Origin: Christensenella sp. UBA7703
Lineage (GTDB): Bacteria; Bacillota; Clostridia; Christensenellales; CAG-138
DNA: 35,226 nt
Direction of reading: 5' to 3'
Assembly: GCA_002482505.1 (NCBI GenBank)
Contig: DLGD01000022.1
Location: 1 to 35,226 of the forward strand
Below are positions 7,588 to 16,696 of the stretch, one piece after another. Every line of letters begins with the position of its first letter. The first letter of the stretch is position 1. The notes under the pieces were generated by a model. It made no database searches, was not told the origin of the DNA, and was given only the letters and a program-made list of their open reading frames with translations. The translations under genes and the position numbers were made by a program.

Positions 7588-9159
7588 ATGGAACAACATC
7601 AAAACGATCTCGTCGTGGAAATGCGGGGCATCACCAAGGTGTATCCCAACGGAATCGCCGCCAATCAGGGGGTCGACTTTTCCGTTCGCCGCGGCGAAAT
7701 CCACGCGCTCATGGGCGAAAATGGCGCAGGCAAGAGCACGCTGATGAAGATGCTCTTTGGCCTTGAACAGCCGACAGAGGGAGAAATCATCATCAAAGGC
7801 GAAAAGGTTTCGCTTTCGTCCCCAACCGCCGCGATTGCGCACGGCATCGGCATGGTACACCAGCATTTTATGCTTGTGCCGAGCCTCACCGTCGCGGAGA
7901 ACATCGTCCTCGGTATGGTTCCGAAAAAGAGCGGTATGTTCATCGACTTCAAAAAGGCGATCGAACTCACAAAAGAGTTTGCAGAGCGCTTTAATCTCGC
8001 GGTGAACCCGATTGCGAAGGTCGCGGATATCCCCGTCGGCATGAAGCAGAAGGTAGAGATCCTCAAGGCGCTCATCCGCGGCGCGAAGATTCTCATCCTC
8101 GACGAACCGACCGCGGTTTTGACCACGCAGGAGACGGCGGAGCTCTTCCGCGAGCTGGTACACCTCAAGGAACAGGACTATACGATCATCTTCATCTCCC
8201 ACAAGCTCAACGAAATCAAGCAGATCACCGACCGCCTGACCATCATGCGCGGCGGAAAATCGATGGGTGTTTATGAAACCGCCTCGATTACCGAACAGGA
8301 GATCTCCCGTCTGATGGTCGGAAGAGACGTTATTTTAGATGTGCAGAAGAATCAAGCCGTGCCAACTGACGTCGTGCTTCGTGTTCGAAACCTCGAATAC
8401 ACCAACGAGTGGAACAAAAAAATGCTCGATGGCGTGTCTTTTGACGTACGCAAGGGCGAAATTCTCGGCATTGCGGGCGTGGAGGGCAACGGACAACGAG
8501 AACTTGTCGACATGCTGTTCGACCTGAAAGAACCGGATGCGGGCACGGCGAGTGTCAACGGGACGGATCTGATCAACGCCTCCCAGGCGAAGATTCGCGG
8601 GCTTGGCGTATCCCTTGTGCCGGAAGACCGCATGACCTACGGCATTGCGGACAGCGCCACCATCGAAGAGAACCTGATCTCTGACCGCTTTGAAGAAAAG
8701 CGGTTCAACAACGGCCCGCTCTTCAACATGAAAGCCATCCGCCGGGAGAGCGACAAGCTCATTCAGGATTATACCGTTTTGTGCAAATCCCGCAGCCAGA
8801 AAGTGAAAATGCTCTCCGGCGGAAACATTCAAAAGGTTGTCGTTGCGCGCGAGTTTTCGAGTGACCCGGCTTTGATCATCGCCGATCAGCCCACGCGTGG
8901 CATCGACGTTGGCGCGACCGAGTTCATTCGCAAAAAACTGGTCGATCTCTCCCGCGCAGGCACCGCTGTTCTGCTCGTCTCCGCCGACCTCAACGAGGTA
9001 ATGGAGCTCAGCGACAGCCTCATCGTGCTCTATGGCGGGAAGATTGCGGCTTACTTTGAGGACACAAGCCAACTGGACGATGAGATGATGGGTGAATATA
9101 TGCTCGGCCTCAAGCGGCAGAGCGACGAGGAGATCGGGAGGGTGTGTCATGAAAGATAG
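7588..9159 (+). CDS. Nucleoside ABC transporter ATPase (two nucleotide-binding domains)
   Basis: A 523-residue fused double ATPase that powers uptake through the two permeases encoded next. NBD1 (about residues 8-240) has Walker A GENGAGKST (43-51), Q-loop HQHFML and Walker B ILILDEPTAVL. NBD2 (about 260-510) has a degenerate P-loop GVEGNGQRE, a good signature LSGGNIQKVV and Walker B LIIADQPTRG. One standard and one degenerate P-loop is normal for the sugar/nucleoside (RbsA, YufO/NupO) class. AAAGGGG precedes the ATG. The 3' end overlaps the next gene by 11 bases. Substrate assignment rests on the BMP protein and the nucleoside hydrolases in the same run of genes. Confidence 0.92.
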   Translation: MEQHQNDLVVEMRGITKVYPNGIAANQGVDFSVRRGEIHALMGENGAGKSTLMKMLFGLEQPTEGEIIIKGEKVSLSSPTAAIAHGIGMVHQHFMLVPSLTVAENIVLGMVPKKSGMFIDFKKAIELTKEFAERFNLAVNPIAKVADIPVGMKQKVEILKALIRGAKILILDEPTAVLTTQETAELFRELVHLKEQDYTIIFISHKLNEIKQITDRLTIMRGGKSMGVYETASITEQEISRLMVGRDVILDVQKNQAVPTDVVLRVRNLEYTNEWNKKMLDGVSFDVRKGEILGIAGVEGNGQRELVDMLFDLKEPDAGTASVNGTDLINASQAKIRGLGVSLVPEDRMTYGIADSATIEENLISDRFEEKRFNNGPLFNMKAIRRESDKLIQDYTVLCKSRSQKVKMLSGGNIQKVVVAREFSSDPALIIADQPTRGIDVGATEFIRKKLVDLSRAGTAVLLVSADLNEVMELSDSLIVLYGGKIAAYFEDTSQLDDEMMGEYMLGLKRQSDEEIGRVCHER

Positions 9160-10270
9160 AAGAATGTTTGGCTTTGAGCTGGTGCGCGGCGCCGCCGCGA
9201 TCCTGCTCGCGCTCGGCGTAGGTACGATCTTCATCTTTTTGAGTTCGGACGAACCGCTGACCGCGTTGAGATACCTGCTGATAGGGCCCTTGATCTCGAT
9301 CAAAGGAAGCGTGGCGAGTTTTAATACGCAGGGGCTCTATACGATTCTTGCCGCGATGATTCCGACAATCTTCACCGGCCTTGCGGTCTGCGTGATGTTT
9401 TCGAGCAACCAGTTCAACCTCGCAGGCGAGGGTATTGTCATGGCGGGCGGCTTTGTCGCCGCGCTTGCGGGCATCTATATCCATATGAACACCGGGTGGC
9501 ACGCGGTGATCTGCGTGCTGATCGCGGCGGTGCTCGGCGGCATCATCATGCTTGTTCCCGCGCTTCTAAAGGTGAAGCTCGGCGCGAGCGAGATGGTCAC
9601 GAGCCTCATGCTCAACTATGTTTGCATGTATGTCGTGCTGCATTTTCTCAACTACAACTTTGCGGATCGCAGCAAGGGTTCCACGCAGACCTACCCGTTT
9701 GATCCAACCGCGCAAATCGGCTCTATGGTGCCCGGCGGGAGCAAACTCACCTGGGGATTTGTCATCGCGCTCGTGTTCGTGGTGATCATTGCGCTGCTGA
9801 TGTATCGTACCCGCTGGGGATATGCGATTCGCATGATCGGCATCAATCAGGCGTTCTCGAAGTACTCCGGCATGAAGGTCGGCGGAACGATTGTGCTTTC
9901 TCAGGTCATCGGCGGCGTTCTTAGCGGCATCGGCGGCGGAATCGAGGTGCTGGGCCGCTATACCACCTTCCTCTGGAAGGAACTGCCGGGCTACGGCTGG
10001 ACGGGCGTAACCATCGCGATTCTTGCCAAAAACAATCCCTTGCTCGTGCCGCTGGCTGCGTTCTTTATTGCCTATCTCGATAAGGGATGTCAGTTGATGG
10101 CGACCTATTGCGATGTGCCGAGCGAGATGATTGACATCATTCAGGCGGCAATCTTCCTCTTCTTTGCCGCGGAACAGTTCCTTTCGGGCTACCGTCAGAA
10201 GATCGTGGTGAAAAACACCCGTGCCGATCTGGCAAAAGCCGCACAAGCTGCCGAAGGAGGTGCCGAATAA
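9149..10270 (+). CDS. Nucleoside ABC transporter permease 1 (BPD_transp_2 family)
   Basis: A 373-residue multi-spanning membrane protein of the branched-chain/ribose/nucleoside permease family (YufP/NupP type). Visible are the block FNLAGEGIVMAGGFVAALAG, where the conserved NLA/N(I/L)G element sits, the cytoplasmic coupling loop with GYAIRMIGINQAFSKYSGMK, and FLWKELPGYGWTGVTIAIL. The start at 9149 follows GGGAGGG and overlaps the ATPase gene; the longer frame has no ribosome site. It pairs with the next permease to form the membrane channel. Confidence 0.9.
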   Translation: MKDRRMFGFELVRGAAAILLALGVGTIFIFLSSDEPLTALRYLLIGPLISIKGSVASFNTQGLYTILAAMIPTIFTGLAVCVMFSSNQFNLAGEGIVMAGGFVAALAGIYIHMNTGWHAVICVLIAAVLGGIIMLVPALLKVKLGASEMVTSLMLNYVCMYVVLHFLNYNFADRSKGSTQTYPFDPTAQIGSMVPGGSKLTWGFVIALVFVVIIALLMYRTRWGYAIRMIGINQAFSKYSGMKVGGTIVLSQVIGGVLSGIGGGIEVLGRYTTFLWKELPGYGWTGVTIAILAKNNPLLVPLAAFFIAYLDKGCQLMATYCDVPSEMIDIIQAAIFLFFAAEQFLSGYRQKIVVKNTRADLAKAAQAAEGGAE

Positions 10271-11226
10271 TGTGGAGTCAATTACTGGACACCATCTTAA
10301 AGACAGAGTTTCTCTTTTCGGTAATCCGTATCACGGCGCCGATTCTCTTTGCGGCGCTGGGCGCGGTCATCGCTGAAAAGGCGGGCGTGACCAACATCGG
10401 GTTGGAAGGTATCATGATGATCTCCGCGCTGTTCGGCGTGCTGTTCAGCTACTGGACACAGAGCTGGCTTGTCGGCGTGCTGGGCGCGATGTTCATCGGC
10501 GTGCTGCTCGGGCTCATGATGGGCTTTTTCGCCCTCAAGCTCAAGACGGATATCATCCTCGCCGGTATCGCGGTGAATATGATGGGCGCGGGCGGAACAA
10601 TCTTTCTTCTGTATATGTTCACCGGCATGCGCGGCAACACCGGCGCGCTGGTGAGCCCCAATATCTTGATCCCGACCGTGAATATTCCGCTGATTAAGGA
10701 TATTCCGATCCTTGGCGACGTGCTCTCCGGGCACGCGGTGCTCACCTATGTGGCGTTTTTGCTGGTCTGGCTGATTTGGCTGCTGCTATATCGCACCCCG
10801 TTGGGGCTGAATATCCGCGCGGTGGGTGAGAACGCAAACGCAGCTTCCAGTGTCGGCGTAAGCGTATTGAAGATCAAATATATCACAATTGCGCTTTCCG
10901 GCGCGTTGGCCGGCTTTGGCGGCGCGTTTATGTCGATGTATTATTCCCAGGGTTGGAACAGCGGCATGGTTGCGGGGCGCGGCTTCATCGCGCTCGCTGC
11001 ACAGGCGATGGGCCGGGGCGAGCCCGTTGGAGCGATGTTTAGCTCGCTTCTGTTCGGCCTCGCGCAGGCGCTTCGCACCAAGGTGAGCGGATTGCAGGGC
11101 GTTTCGAGCTATCTCGTTTCGCTGATTCCCTATGTGGTGACGATTCTCGGCCTCGTGATCTATGCCGCGAGCACGATCAAGCGCGTAAAGAAGATCAAGG
11201 CCGCCCAGCCTGAGGTGAAAGCATGA
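10270..11226 (+). CDS. Nucleoside ABC transporter permease 2 (BPD_transp_2 family)
   Basis: A 318-residue second permease, partner of the preceding one (YufQ/NupQ type). It shows the family's GVTNIGLEGIMMISALFGV block near residue 40 and LGLNIRAVGENANAASSVGV in the coupling loop, and ends in a short Lys-rich cytoplasmic tail. The start codon overlaps the previous stop (TAATG) and the 3' end overlaps the next ATG (ATGA), so translation of the three genes is coupled. Confidence 0.9.
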   Translation: MWSQLLDTILKTEFLFSVIRITAPILFAALGAVIAEKAGVTNIGLEGIMMISALFGVLFSYWTQSWLVGVLGAMFIGVLLGLMMGFFALKLKTDIILAGIAVNMMGAGGTIFLLYMFTGMRGNTGALVSPNILIPTVNIPLIKDIPILGDVLSGHAVLTYVAFLLVWLIWLLLYRTPLGLNIRAVGENANAASSVGVSVLKIKYITIALSGALAGFGGAFMSMYYSQGWNSGMVAGRGFIALAAQAMGRGEPVGAMFSSLLFGLAQALRTKVSGLQGVSSYLVSLIPYVVTILGLVIYAASTIKRVKKIKAAQPEVKA

Positions 11227-12179
11227 ATAAGAAAATTCCGGTGATTCTGGATGGCGATCCTGGTCATGACGACGCGATTGCCTGGGTGCTGGCCAACGCC
11301 AGTCCTATGCTGGACATCAAGGCCGTTACCTCGGTTTGCGGCAACCAGACAATTGAGAAGACAACCTATAACGCGGGGCGCATCATGACGCTCATCGGGC
11401 TTACGGCTCCGCTCGCGATGGGTCGCGTGAAACCCCTCGTGGCGGACGCGATCATCGCACCGACCGTGCACGGCAACAGCGGGCTCGACGGCCCCGCCCT
11501 GCCGGAACCCAGCGCAAAGCCGGTGTCGCAGGATGCCTGCACGCTGATGGCCGAGATTCTGGAGGCAAGCGAGGAACCGGTGGTGTTGATTCCGACCGGA
11601 CCGCTGACCAACATCGCGACTCTGCTGCTTCTCTATCCGCATCTGAAGAGCAAAATTCGCCATATTTACCTGATGGGCGGCGGAATCGATTTTGGCAACT
11701 GGACGCCTGCTGCGGAATTCAATATCCTCGTCGATCCGGAAGCCGCTGATGTGGTCTTCCAAAGCGGAGTACCGATCACGATGGCGGGGCTGGATGTCAC
11801 CGAACAAGCACTGGTCTTCCCGGAGGATTTCGAGAGAATCCGCGCGCTGAACAATCCCGTTGCGACCGTCGTTGCCGAGTGGCTGGATTTCTTTTATGGG
11901 TTCCATCGCAGCATTGGCTATCCCGGCGCGCCTGTGCATGACGCGGTCGCCGTTGCGGCGCTGATCAAGCCTGAGATCATGACGATGGTGGACATGTATG
12001 TCGCCATCGAAACCACGGGAGATTATTGCAAGGGAACAACGGTTGGGGACAAGCACGGAACGCTGGGCAAACCCGCCAATGCGCGCGTCATCATGGGGAT
12101 CGACCGCAAGGCGTTTGTCGATCTGCTCGCCGAAGCGGCTGCCCATTACGGAGCGTCCCATTTTGGAAAGGAGGCGTAA
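11223..12179 (+). CDS. Nucleoside hydrolase 1 (inosine-uridine preferring family)
   Basis: A 318-residue IUNH-family enzyme that cleaves the N-glycosidic bond of nucleosides to give free base and ribose. The calcium-binding N-terminal motif DGDPGHDDA is at residues 10-18. The PTGPLTNIA stretch, MGGG, AEFNILVDPEAAD and the C-terminal HDAVAVAAL (metal/substrate site) are all present, and the length is typical. It overlaps the permease gene by 4 bases, tying cleavage to import. Base preference (purine, pyrimidine or both) cannot be told from sequence. Confidence 0.93.
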   Translation: MNKKIPVILDGDPGHDDAIAWVLANASPMLDIKAVTSVCGNQTIEKTTYNAGRIMTLIGLTAPLAMGRVKPLVADAIIAPTVHGNSGLDGPALPEPSAKPVSQDACTLMAEILEASEEPVVLIPTGPLTNIATLLLLYPHLKSKIRHIYLMGGGIDFGNWTPAAEFNILVDPEAADVVFQSGVPITMAGLDVTEQALVFPEDFERIRALNNPVATVVAEWLDFFYGFHRSIGYPGAPVHDAVAVAALIKPEIMTMVDMYVAIETTGDYCKGTTVGDKHGTLGKPANARVIMGIDRKAFVDLLAEAAAHYGASHFGKEA

Positions 12180-12183
12180 GCGG

Positions 12184-13119
12184 ATGAACAAACTGCCGAT
12201 GCTTTTAGACTGCGACACTGGCGTGGACGACGCGGTCGCCATCCTCTTTACGAAATATCTCAACACACTGGAACTCGTCGCCGCGACGACTGTCGCGGGG
12301 AACGTTGAGGTCGAGCATACCACGCGAAACACGCTTCAGGTGCTGGAGCTTGCTGGCATGGGTCACGTGCCCGTCTATATGGGCGCGGACAAGCCGCTGC
12401 TGGGCGAAACCGTGACCGCGCACCACATCCACGGAATGAATGGCTTAAACGACATCGAACTGCCGCTGCCGAAGCGCGCGGCAGAGGCGATGCCCGCCTG
12501 GGACGCGATCTATGAATTTGCGAAGAAAACACCCGGGCAGCTGACGGTGGTTGCAGTAGGGCCGCTGACCAATCTCGCGCTTGCGATCGCAAAATACAAG
12601 GAACTGCCGGGTTTGCTCAAACGGATTGTCATCATGGGCGGCGCTGCCGTTGGCGGAAATGTTACCCCTGCTGCCGAGTTCAACATCTATGCCGATCCGG
12701 AAGCCGCCGACATGGTCTTTACCTGCGGCGCGCCGGTGTATATGTGCGGGCTGGATGTGACCATGCGTGCGTATGTGACGGCTCAGGAGCTGGACGAAAT
12801 CGCTGCGCTGGGTTCCAAACAGGCGGTGTTTGCGCGGGACGTGATGCAGGGCATCCTTCAGTTTTACTGCACGTATAAGCTCGGCGGTGTGGCGTTTCAT
12901 GATCCCGTGACCGTGCTGTATGCAGACGATGATTCCTATTTTCAAACCGACCATGCGGGGGTGCGCGTGGAGACAAAAGGCAAACTCACGCGCGGGAAGA
13001 CCGTCACCGACCTTTACAGCGACAAGCAGATGGAGCACAACGCCTATGTCGTGACCAATCTGGATCGGGAAGTATTCAAGCGCCGTGTGTTTGAAATCAT
13101 GGCGCAGTACGGGGAGTAA
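12184..13119 (+). CDS. Nucleoside hydrolase 2 (inosine-uridine preferring family)
   Basis: A 311-residue second IUNH-family hydrolase, paralogous to the previous gene. Motifs: DCDTGVDDA at residues 9-17 (Thr replaces the common Pro), VGPLTNLA, MGGAAVGGNVTPAAEFNIYADP, and HDPVTVLYADDD near the C-terminus. The two proteins differ strongly outside the motifs, so they probably prefer different nucleosides. The start at 12184 follows GGAGG within AAAGGAGGCG and lies 4 bases past the previous stop. Last gene of the transporter run. Confidence 0.92.
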   Translation: MNKLPMLLDCDTGVDDAVAILFTKYLNTLELVAATTVAGNVEVEHTTRNTLQVLELAGMGHVPVYMGADKPLLGETVTAHHIHGMNGLNDIELPLPKRAAEAMPAWDAIYEFAKKTPGQLTVVAVGPLTNLALAIAKYKELPGLLKRIVIMGGAAVGGNVTPAAEFNIYADPEAADMVFTCGAPVYMCGLDVTMRAYVTAQELDEIAALGSKQAVFARDVMQGILQFYCTYKLGGVAFHDPVTVLYADDDSYFQTDHAGVRVETKGKLTRGKTVTDLYSDKQMEHNAYVVTNLDREVFKRRVFEIMAQYGE

Positions 13120-13120
13120 C

Positions 13121-13158
13121 ACAAAAAAAAGGGGCTGCCCCAAAACGGCAGCCCTTTG
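13121..13158. terminator. Bidirectional terminator between nucleoside hydrolase 2 and the phosphorylase
   Basis: GGGCTGCC (13132-13139) and GGCAGCCC (13147-13154), extended by weaker pairs. On the minus strand it is followed by eight T (A-run 13123-13130), a textbook terminator for the phosphorylase; on the plus strand it is followed by only three T. Confidence 0.8.
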
Positions 13159-13207
13159 TGATAGACCCAGACTTTCATGGCGGATACCATCCACCTTTGA
13201 GAGCGTA

Positions 13208-13951
13208 TTATTCCTGCTTCAGGATCTGCACAAACGCGTCCAGCGCGACGAGGATCTCGTGCTCCTCACCCAGCATGGCGGCGGTGGCTCCGTCCACATA
13301 GTCTCCGATTGCGTCGAGCGTGTCCTCTTCAAACGCAACCACGTTATTGAGGATGCTCATCGTCCGCAGTCCCCGCAGGTGCCCGATCGTATACAGCGCG
13401 GCTGTCTCCATATCTGCGCCCAGCACCCCGCGTTTGGACCAGTATGCGTCGATCTCTACCTCGCGGTCGGTGTAAAAACTATCGTGGCTGCGGGCGATTC
13501 CCGTGTGATAGCGGGCATTTCGCTCCTTTGCCGCGGAGACGCAGGCAAAGAGCAGGTCGCTATCCGGTACAGCGGGGAAAATCGGCTCGATATACGCCTT
13601 GCTGGCTCCGTCGTCGCGCACCGCGCCGCTGACCAACACAAGATCACCAATCTTCACCTGCGGCTGGAGAGCGCCGCAGCTGCCGATGCGGATCAGGTTC
13701 TCGACTCCGAGATTTTTGAGCTCCTCCACGGCGATTCCGGCGGAAGCCCCGCCGATTCCGGTTGACAACGCGAGCACGCGGATGCCCTGATAGCTGCCCA
13801 CAAGGCTGCGGTATTCACGGTTATAGGCAAGCTCCTGTACATCGCTTAGGAATGGTTTGATGCGATCGAGCCTTGCGGGATCGCCCGGCAGAAGCGCGCA
13901 GCGCGCGCCGTGGTTTTGATCCAGACGGATATGTGGTTGTAGTTGCGGCAT
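13208..13951 (-). CDS. Nucleoside phosphorylase (uridine phosphorylase-like, PNP_UDP_1 family)
   Basis: A 247-residue PNP/UDP family enzyme that splits nucleosides with phosphate to base and (deoxy)ribose-1-phosphate. Motifs: LLPGDPARLDRI (phosphate site) near residue 20, STGIGGASAGIAVEEL, RIGSCGAL, GDLVLVSGAVRDDGAS and the MET block in GADMETAAL. The GDPxR and RDDGAS arrangement resembles Udp more than DeoD, though specificity is not certain. AAGGAG lies before the ATG. It is encoded opposite to both flanking nucleoside operons and would offer a phosphorolytic route beside the hydrolases. Confidence 0.88.
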   Translation of the reverse strand: MPQLQPHIRLDQNHGARCALLPGDPARLDRIKPFLSDVQELAYNREYRSLVGSYQGIRVLALSTGIGGASAGIAVEELKNLGVENLIRIGSCGALQPQVKIGDLVLVSGAVRDDGASKAYIEPIFPAVPDSDLLFACVSAAKERNARYHTGIARSHDSFYTDREVEIDAYWSKRGVLGADMETAALYTIGHLRGLRTMSILNNVVAFEEDTLDAIGDYVDGATAAMLGEEHEILVALDAFVQILKQE

Positions 13952-13994
13952 AGGGGTTCGCTCCTTATCAGCAAGAATAGGAATGACAAAAATG

Positions 13995-14035
13995 TGCTAG
14001 AATAGCATAGATACTGTTTACCATAAGCGCTACCA
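13995..14035 (+). promoter_or_regulatory. Promoter and possible operator/cre site of the ribokinase operon
   Basis: TGC-TAGAAT (13995-14003) is an extended -10 element and also the left part of the palindrome TGCTA-GAA-TAGCA (13995-14007). Downstream, CATAAGCGCTACCA (14022-14035) matches 11 of 14 positions of the CcpA cre consensus TGWAAGCGYTWWCA and also looks like a LacI-family operator. It sits between the expected transcription start and the ribosome site, where a bound repressor would block elongation. Confidence 0.4.
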
Positions 14036-14058
14036 AAAACGAAACGGAGGCACCTATT

Positions 14059-14988
14059 TTGGCCAGAATCCTCAATTTCGGCTCCCTGAATCTCGATCAG
14101 GTCTACCGCGTGGACGCGTTTGTCCAGCCCGGAGAAACCAAGTCCAGCCTGTCGCTCACGACCCATTGCGGCGGGAAAGGGCTCAATCAGTCCGTCGCCG
14201 CGTCCCGTGCGGGCGCGGAGGTTTGGCACGCGGGCATGATCGGTACAGACGGGGACATGCTCGATCAAAAACTCCGCGAAAACGGGGTCAACCTTTCGCT
14301 GCTTGAACGCAGCAGCGGCGTGTCCGGTCACGCGATTATTCAGGTGGACAACAGCGGACAAAACTGCATTTTGCTCTACGGCGGCACCAATCAGGCGCTG
14401 ACGGAAGCATATATCGACCACGCCCTGGATGCCTTCGGCAACGAAGGGCTGGTGCTCGTGCAAAACGAGACCAACCTCGTCGGCAGTATCATCCAAAAAG
14501 CGCATAAACGCGGGCTTATGGTCGCGATCAATGCCGCGCCCATGGACGAAAAGGTGTTTACCTATCCGTTGAAACTGGTAGATTGGCTCATCGTCAACGA
14601 GATTGAAGGAGCGGCGATCGCCAAATGCGAGTTTGAGGTGGATATTCTGCCGAAGCTCAACAAGCTCTATCCGAATATGAACGTTCTACTTACCCTCGGC
14701 AAGCGCGGCGCCGTCTGCGTACGCGGCGGGGAGCAGGCGAGAAGCGGCATCTATTTGACCAAAGTCGTGGACACCACGGCCGCGGGCGACACCTTCCTTG
14801 GGTATTTTCTTGCCGAGGTGCTGGATCAAAAGAGCCTGCAAGATGCGCTCGCGCTCGCGACGGCTGCCTCGTCGATCTGCGTCGGCGTGATGGGCGCGGC
14901 GGATTCCGTGCCGCTGCGCGCAGAGGTGCTTGCCGCCGTCGAACACGGCACGCTCGGCAAACTTGGTGAATGGGGGGGCTGGCGATGA
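14059..14988 (+). CDS. rbsK: Ribokinase (PfkB family)
   Basis: A 309-residue PfkB-family sugar kinase; the best fit is ribokinase, making ribose-5-phosphate from ribose and ATP. Evidence: N-terminal FGSLNLDQVYRVDAFVQPGET, the sugar-binding GGKGLNQSVAASRAGAEV near residue 36, and the C-terminal catalytic VVDTTAAGDTFLGYF with the active-site Asp. The start is TTG at 14059, set by CGGAGG 8 bases upstream; no ATG fits. Ribose is the product of the two nucleoside hydrolases, so the context supports the call. Other PfkB substrates (for example a nucleoside) are possible. Confidence 0.78.
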   Translation: MARILNFGSLNLDQVYRVDAFVQPGETKSSLSLTTHCGGKGLNQSVAASRAGAEVWHAGMIGTDGDMLDQKLRENGVNLSLLERSSGVSGHAIIQVDNSGQNCILLYGGTNQALTEAYIDHALDAFGNEGLVLVQNETNLVGSIIQKAHKRGLMVAINAAPMDEKVFTYPLKLVDWLIVNEIEGAAIAKCEFEVDILPKLNKLYPNMNVLLTLGKRGAVCVRGGEQARSGIYLTKVVDTTAAGDTFLGYFLAEVLDQKSLQDALALATAASSICVGVMGAADSVPLRAEVLAAVEHGTLGKLGEWGGWR

Positions 14989-15578
14989 CGCAGGCGCTGT
15001 ATATCGACTGCTGCATTCGCGGCGAACAGAGCCGCACCAAACAGCTGGCGGAGGCATTCCTCGCGGCATATGGCGCGCGGGAGGATGTCGAGATCACGCG
15101 GTTAACGCTCATGGACGAGCCGCTGATCCCCTTTTCCAACGGGTTTTTCTGGCAACGGGAAGGGCTGCTTGAACGCGGAGAGCTGGATCACCCGCGCTTT
15201 CGCTATGCGCACCAGTTTCAGCAGGCTCAGCGGATCATCATCGCAGCTCCCTTCTGGGATTTGAGCTTTCCCGCGCTGCTGAAGGTCTATCTCGAAAACC
15301 TCTGCGTGCAGGGGATCACGTTTGACTGCAACGAGCAAAACGGCTGCTTCGGCGTGTGCAACGCGCAAAAGATGCTGTTTTTGACTTCGCGCGGCGGTGC
15401 GATGGAGGGGAAATCAATGGACAACGGCACAAAATACCTCTCCGACATGGCAAAGTTTTTCGGCATTCCGCACTTTCGTCATATCGCGGCGGACGGGCTC
15501 GACATGGGGCTTGAGCCGGTGGAGGCGATTTTGACTCGCGCGCGTGCGCAAGCGCAAGAACTGGCGAAGACATTCTAA
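14985..15578 (+). CDS. Flavodoxin-fold NAD(P)H oxidoreductase
   Basis: A 197-residue protein of the Flavodoxin_2 / azoreductase-quinone reductase group, expected to bind FMN and reduce small acceptors with NAD(P)H. Visible blocks: N-terminal strand IDCCIRGEQSRTKQLAEAF (phosphate loop region), PFWDLSFPALLKVYLENL, GITF, and LTSRGGAM. The ATG at 14985 overlaps the ribokinase stop (ATGA), so the two are translationally coupled. The natural substrate is unknown; its place in a ribose/nucleoside operon is unusual. Confidence 0.82.
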   Translation: MTQALYIDCCIRGEQSRTKQLAEAFLAAYGAREDVEITRLTLMDEPLIPFSNGFFWQREGLLERGELDHPRFRYAHQFQQAQRIIIAAPFWDLSFPALLKVYLENLCVQGITFDCNEQNGCFGVCNAQKMLFLTSRGGAMEGKSMDNGTKYLSDMAKFFGIPHFRHIAADGLDMGLEPVEAILTRARAQAQELAKTF

Positions 15579-15602
15579 AGCGAGATTCAATCGGGAGTGT
15601 AT

Positions 15603-16673
15603 ATGAAAGCAGTTATTTATGAGAAAAAAGGCAGGGTTCGACTCGTCGAAAAACCCATGCCTACCATACAGGAGCCGCGCGACGCGATCGTCAAGGTCAT
15701 GCGCGCGTCGATCTGCTCGAGCGACCTGCATATCCGAAACGGCGGGGTTCCGCGCGCGAAAGAAGGCGTTGTGCTGGGGCACGAGTTCGCGGGGGAAATC
15801 GTGGAAACAGGTTCCGGCGTGAAGAAATTCTCCGTGGGCGATCGTGTGGCGGTGAACGTGGAAAGCTTCTGTGGCGAGTGTTTCTTCTGCCGCAGAGGAT
15901 TTGTCAACAACTGCGTGGAGGGCGGCTGGGAACTCGGCTGCCGCATCGACGGCGGGCAGGCGGAGTATGTCCGCGTGCCGACGGCGGACATGAGCTGCAC
16001 ACGCATTCCGGACGCGATCTCGTATGAGCAGGCTCTGTTCGTGGGCGACGTGTTGGCGACGGGCTACTGGGCGGCGGGCATCGGCGAAATCCAACCTGCG
16101 GACGTGGTGCTCGTGCTCGGCGCAGGACCCACGGGGCTGACCACGATGATGTCCGCGCGGCTGTTCGGGCCGGCGGTGATCGTCGCAAGTGACGTCAACG
16201 AAGAGCGTCTCGCGCTGGCCAAGGCGCGGGGTCTTTGCGACGTGACCATCAACCCGAAAAAGCAGGACGTGGTCGAGGCCGTACGCGGACTCACGGATGG
16301 GCGCGGGGCGGATGTGGTGTTTGAGGTCGCGGGCGCGAAAAACACGTTTGAGCTTGCCTGGCGGGCGGCGCGGCCGAACGCGGTTGTGGTCGTCGTCGCA
16401 CTCTATGAAGAGGCGCAGACGATTCCGCTGCACCGCATGTACGGCAAGAATCTGACGTTTAAGACCGGCGGTGTGGACGCAAGCAAGTGCTCCGAGATCA
16501 TGCGCCTGATCGAAGCAGGACGGCTGGACACCAGCCTGATGATCACGCATCGCACGCCGCTCAACGACATCATGCAAGGCTACGACATCTTCGCAAACCA
16601 AAAGGAAGGCTGCATCAAATGGGTGGTTACGCCGTTTGAGGCGGACAAACCGATTCCCGGAGAAACGTTTTAG
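15603..16673 (+). CDS. Zinc-dependent medium-chain alcohol dehydrogenase
   Basis: A 356-residue MDR-family dehydrogenase, nearest in style to threonine/sorbitol dehydrogenases. Catalytic zinc ligands are suggested by CSSDLHI (Cys near residue 37) and GHEFAGEI; the structural zinc site has four Cys in CGECFFCRRGFVNNC. The nucleotide-binding glycine motif is LGAGPTGLTTM, followed by an Asp in ASDVNEER that suggests NAD preference. GGGAG lies 5 bases before the ATG. Part of the same tight operon. Substrate unknown: a polyol or sugar alcohol is a reasonable guess. Confidence 0.87.
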   Translation: MKAVIYEKKGRVRLVEKPMPTIQEPRDAIVKVMRASICSSDLHIRNGGVPRAKEGVVLGHEFAGEIVETGSGVKKFSVGDRVAVNVESFCGECFFCRRGFVNNCVEGGWELGCRIDGGQAEYVRVPTADMSCTRIPDAISYEQALFVGDVLATGYWAAGIGEIQPADVVLVLGAGPTGLTTMMSARLFGPAVIVASDVNEERLALAKARGLCDVTINPKKQDVVEAVRGLTDGRGADVVFEVAGAKNTFELAWRAARPNAVVVVVALYEEAQTIPLHRMYGKNLTFKTGGVDASKCSEIMRLIEAGRLDTSLMITHRTPLNDIMQGYDIFANQKEGCIKWVVTPFEADKPIPGETF

Positions 16674-16696
16674 TGGAACAGCGAGGAGACAAAGCG

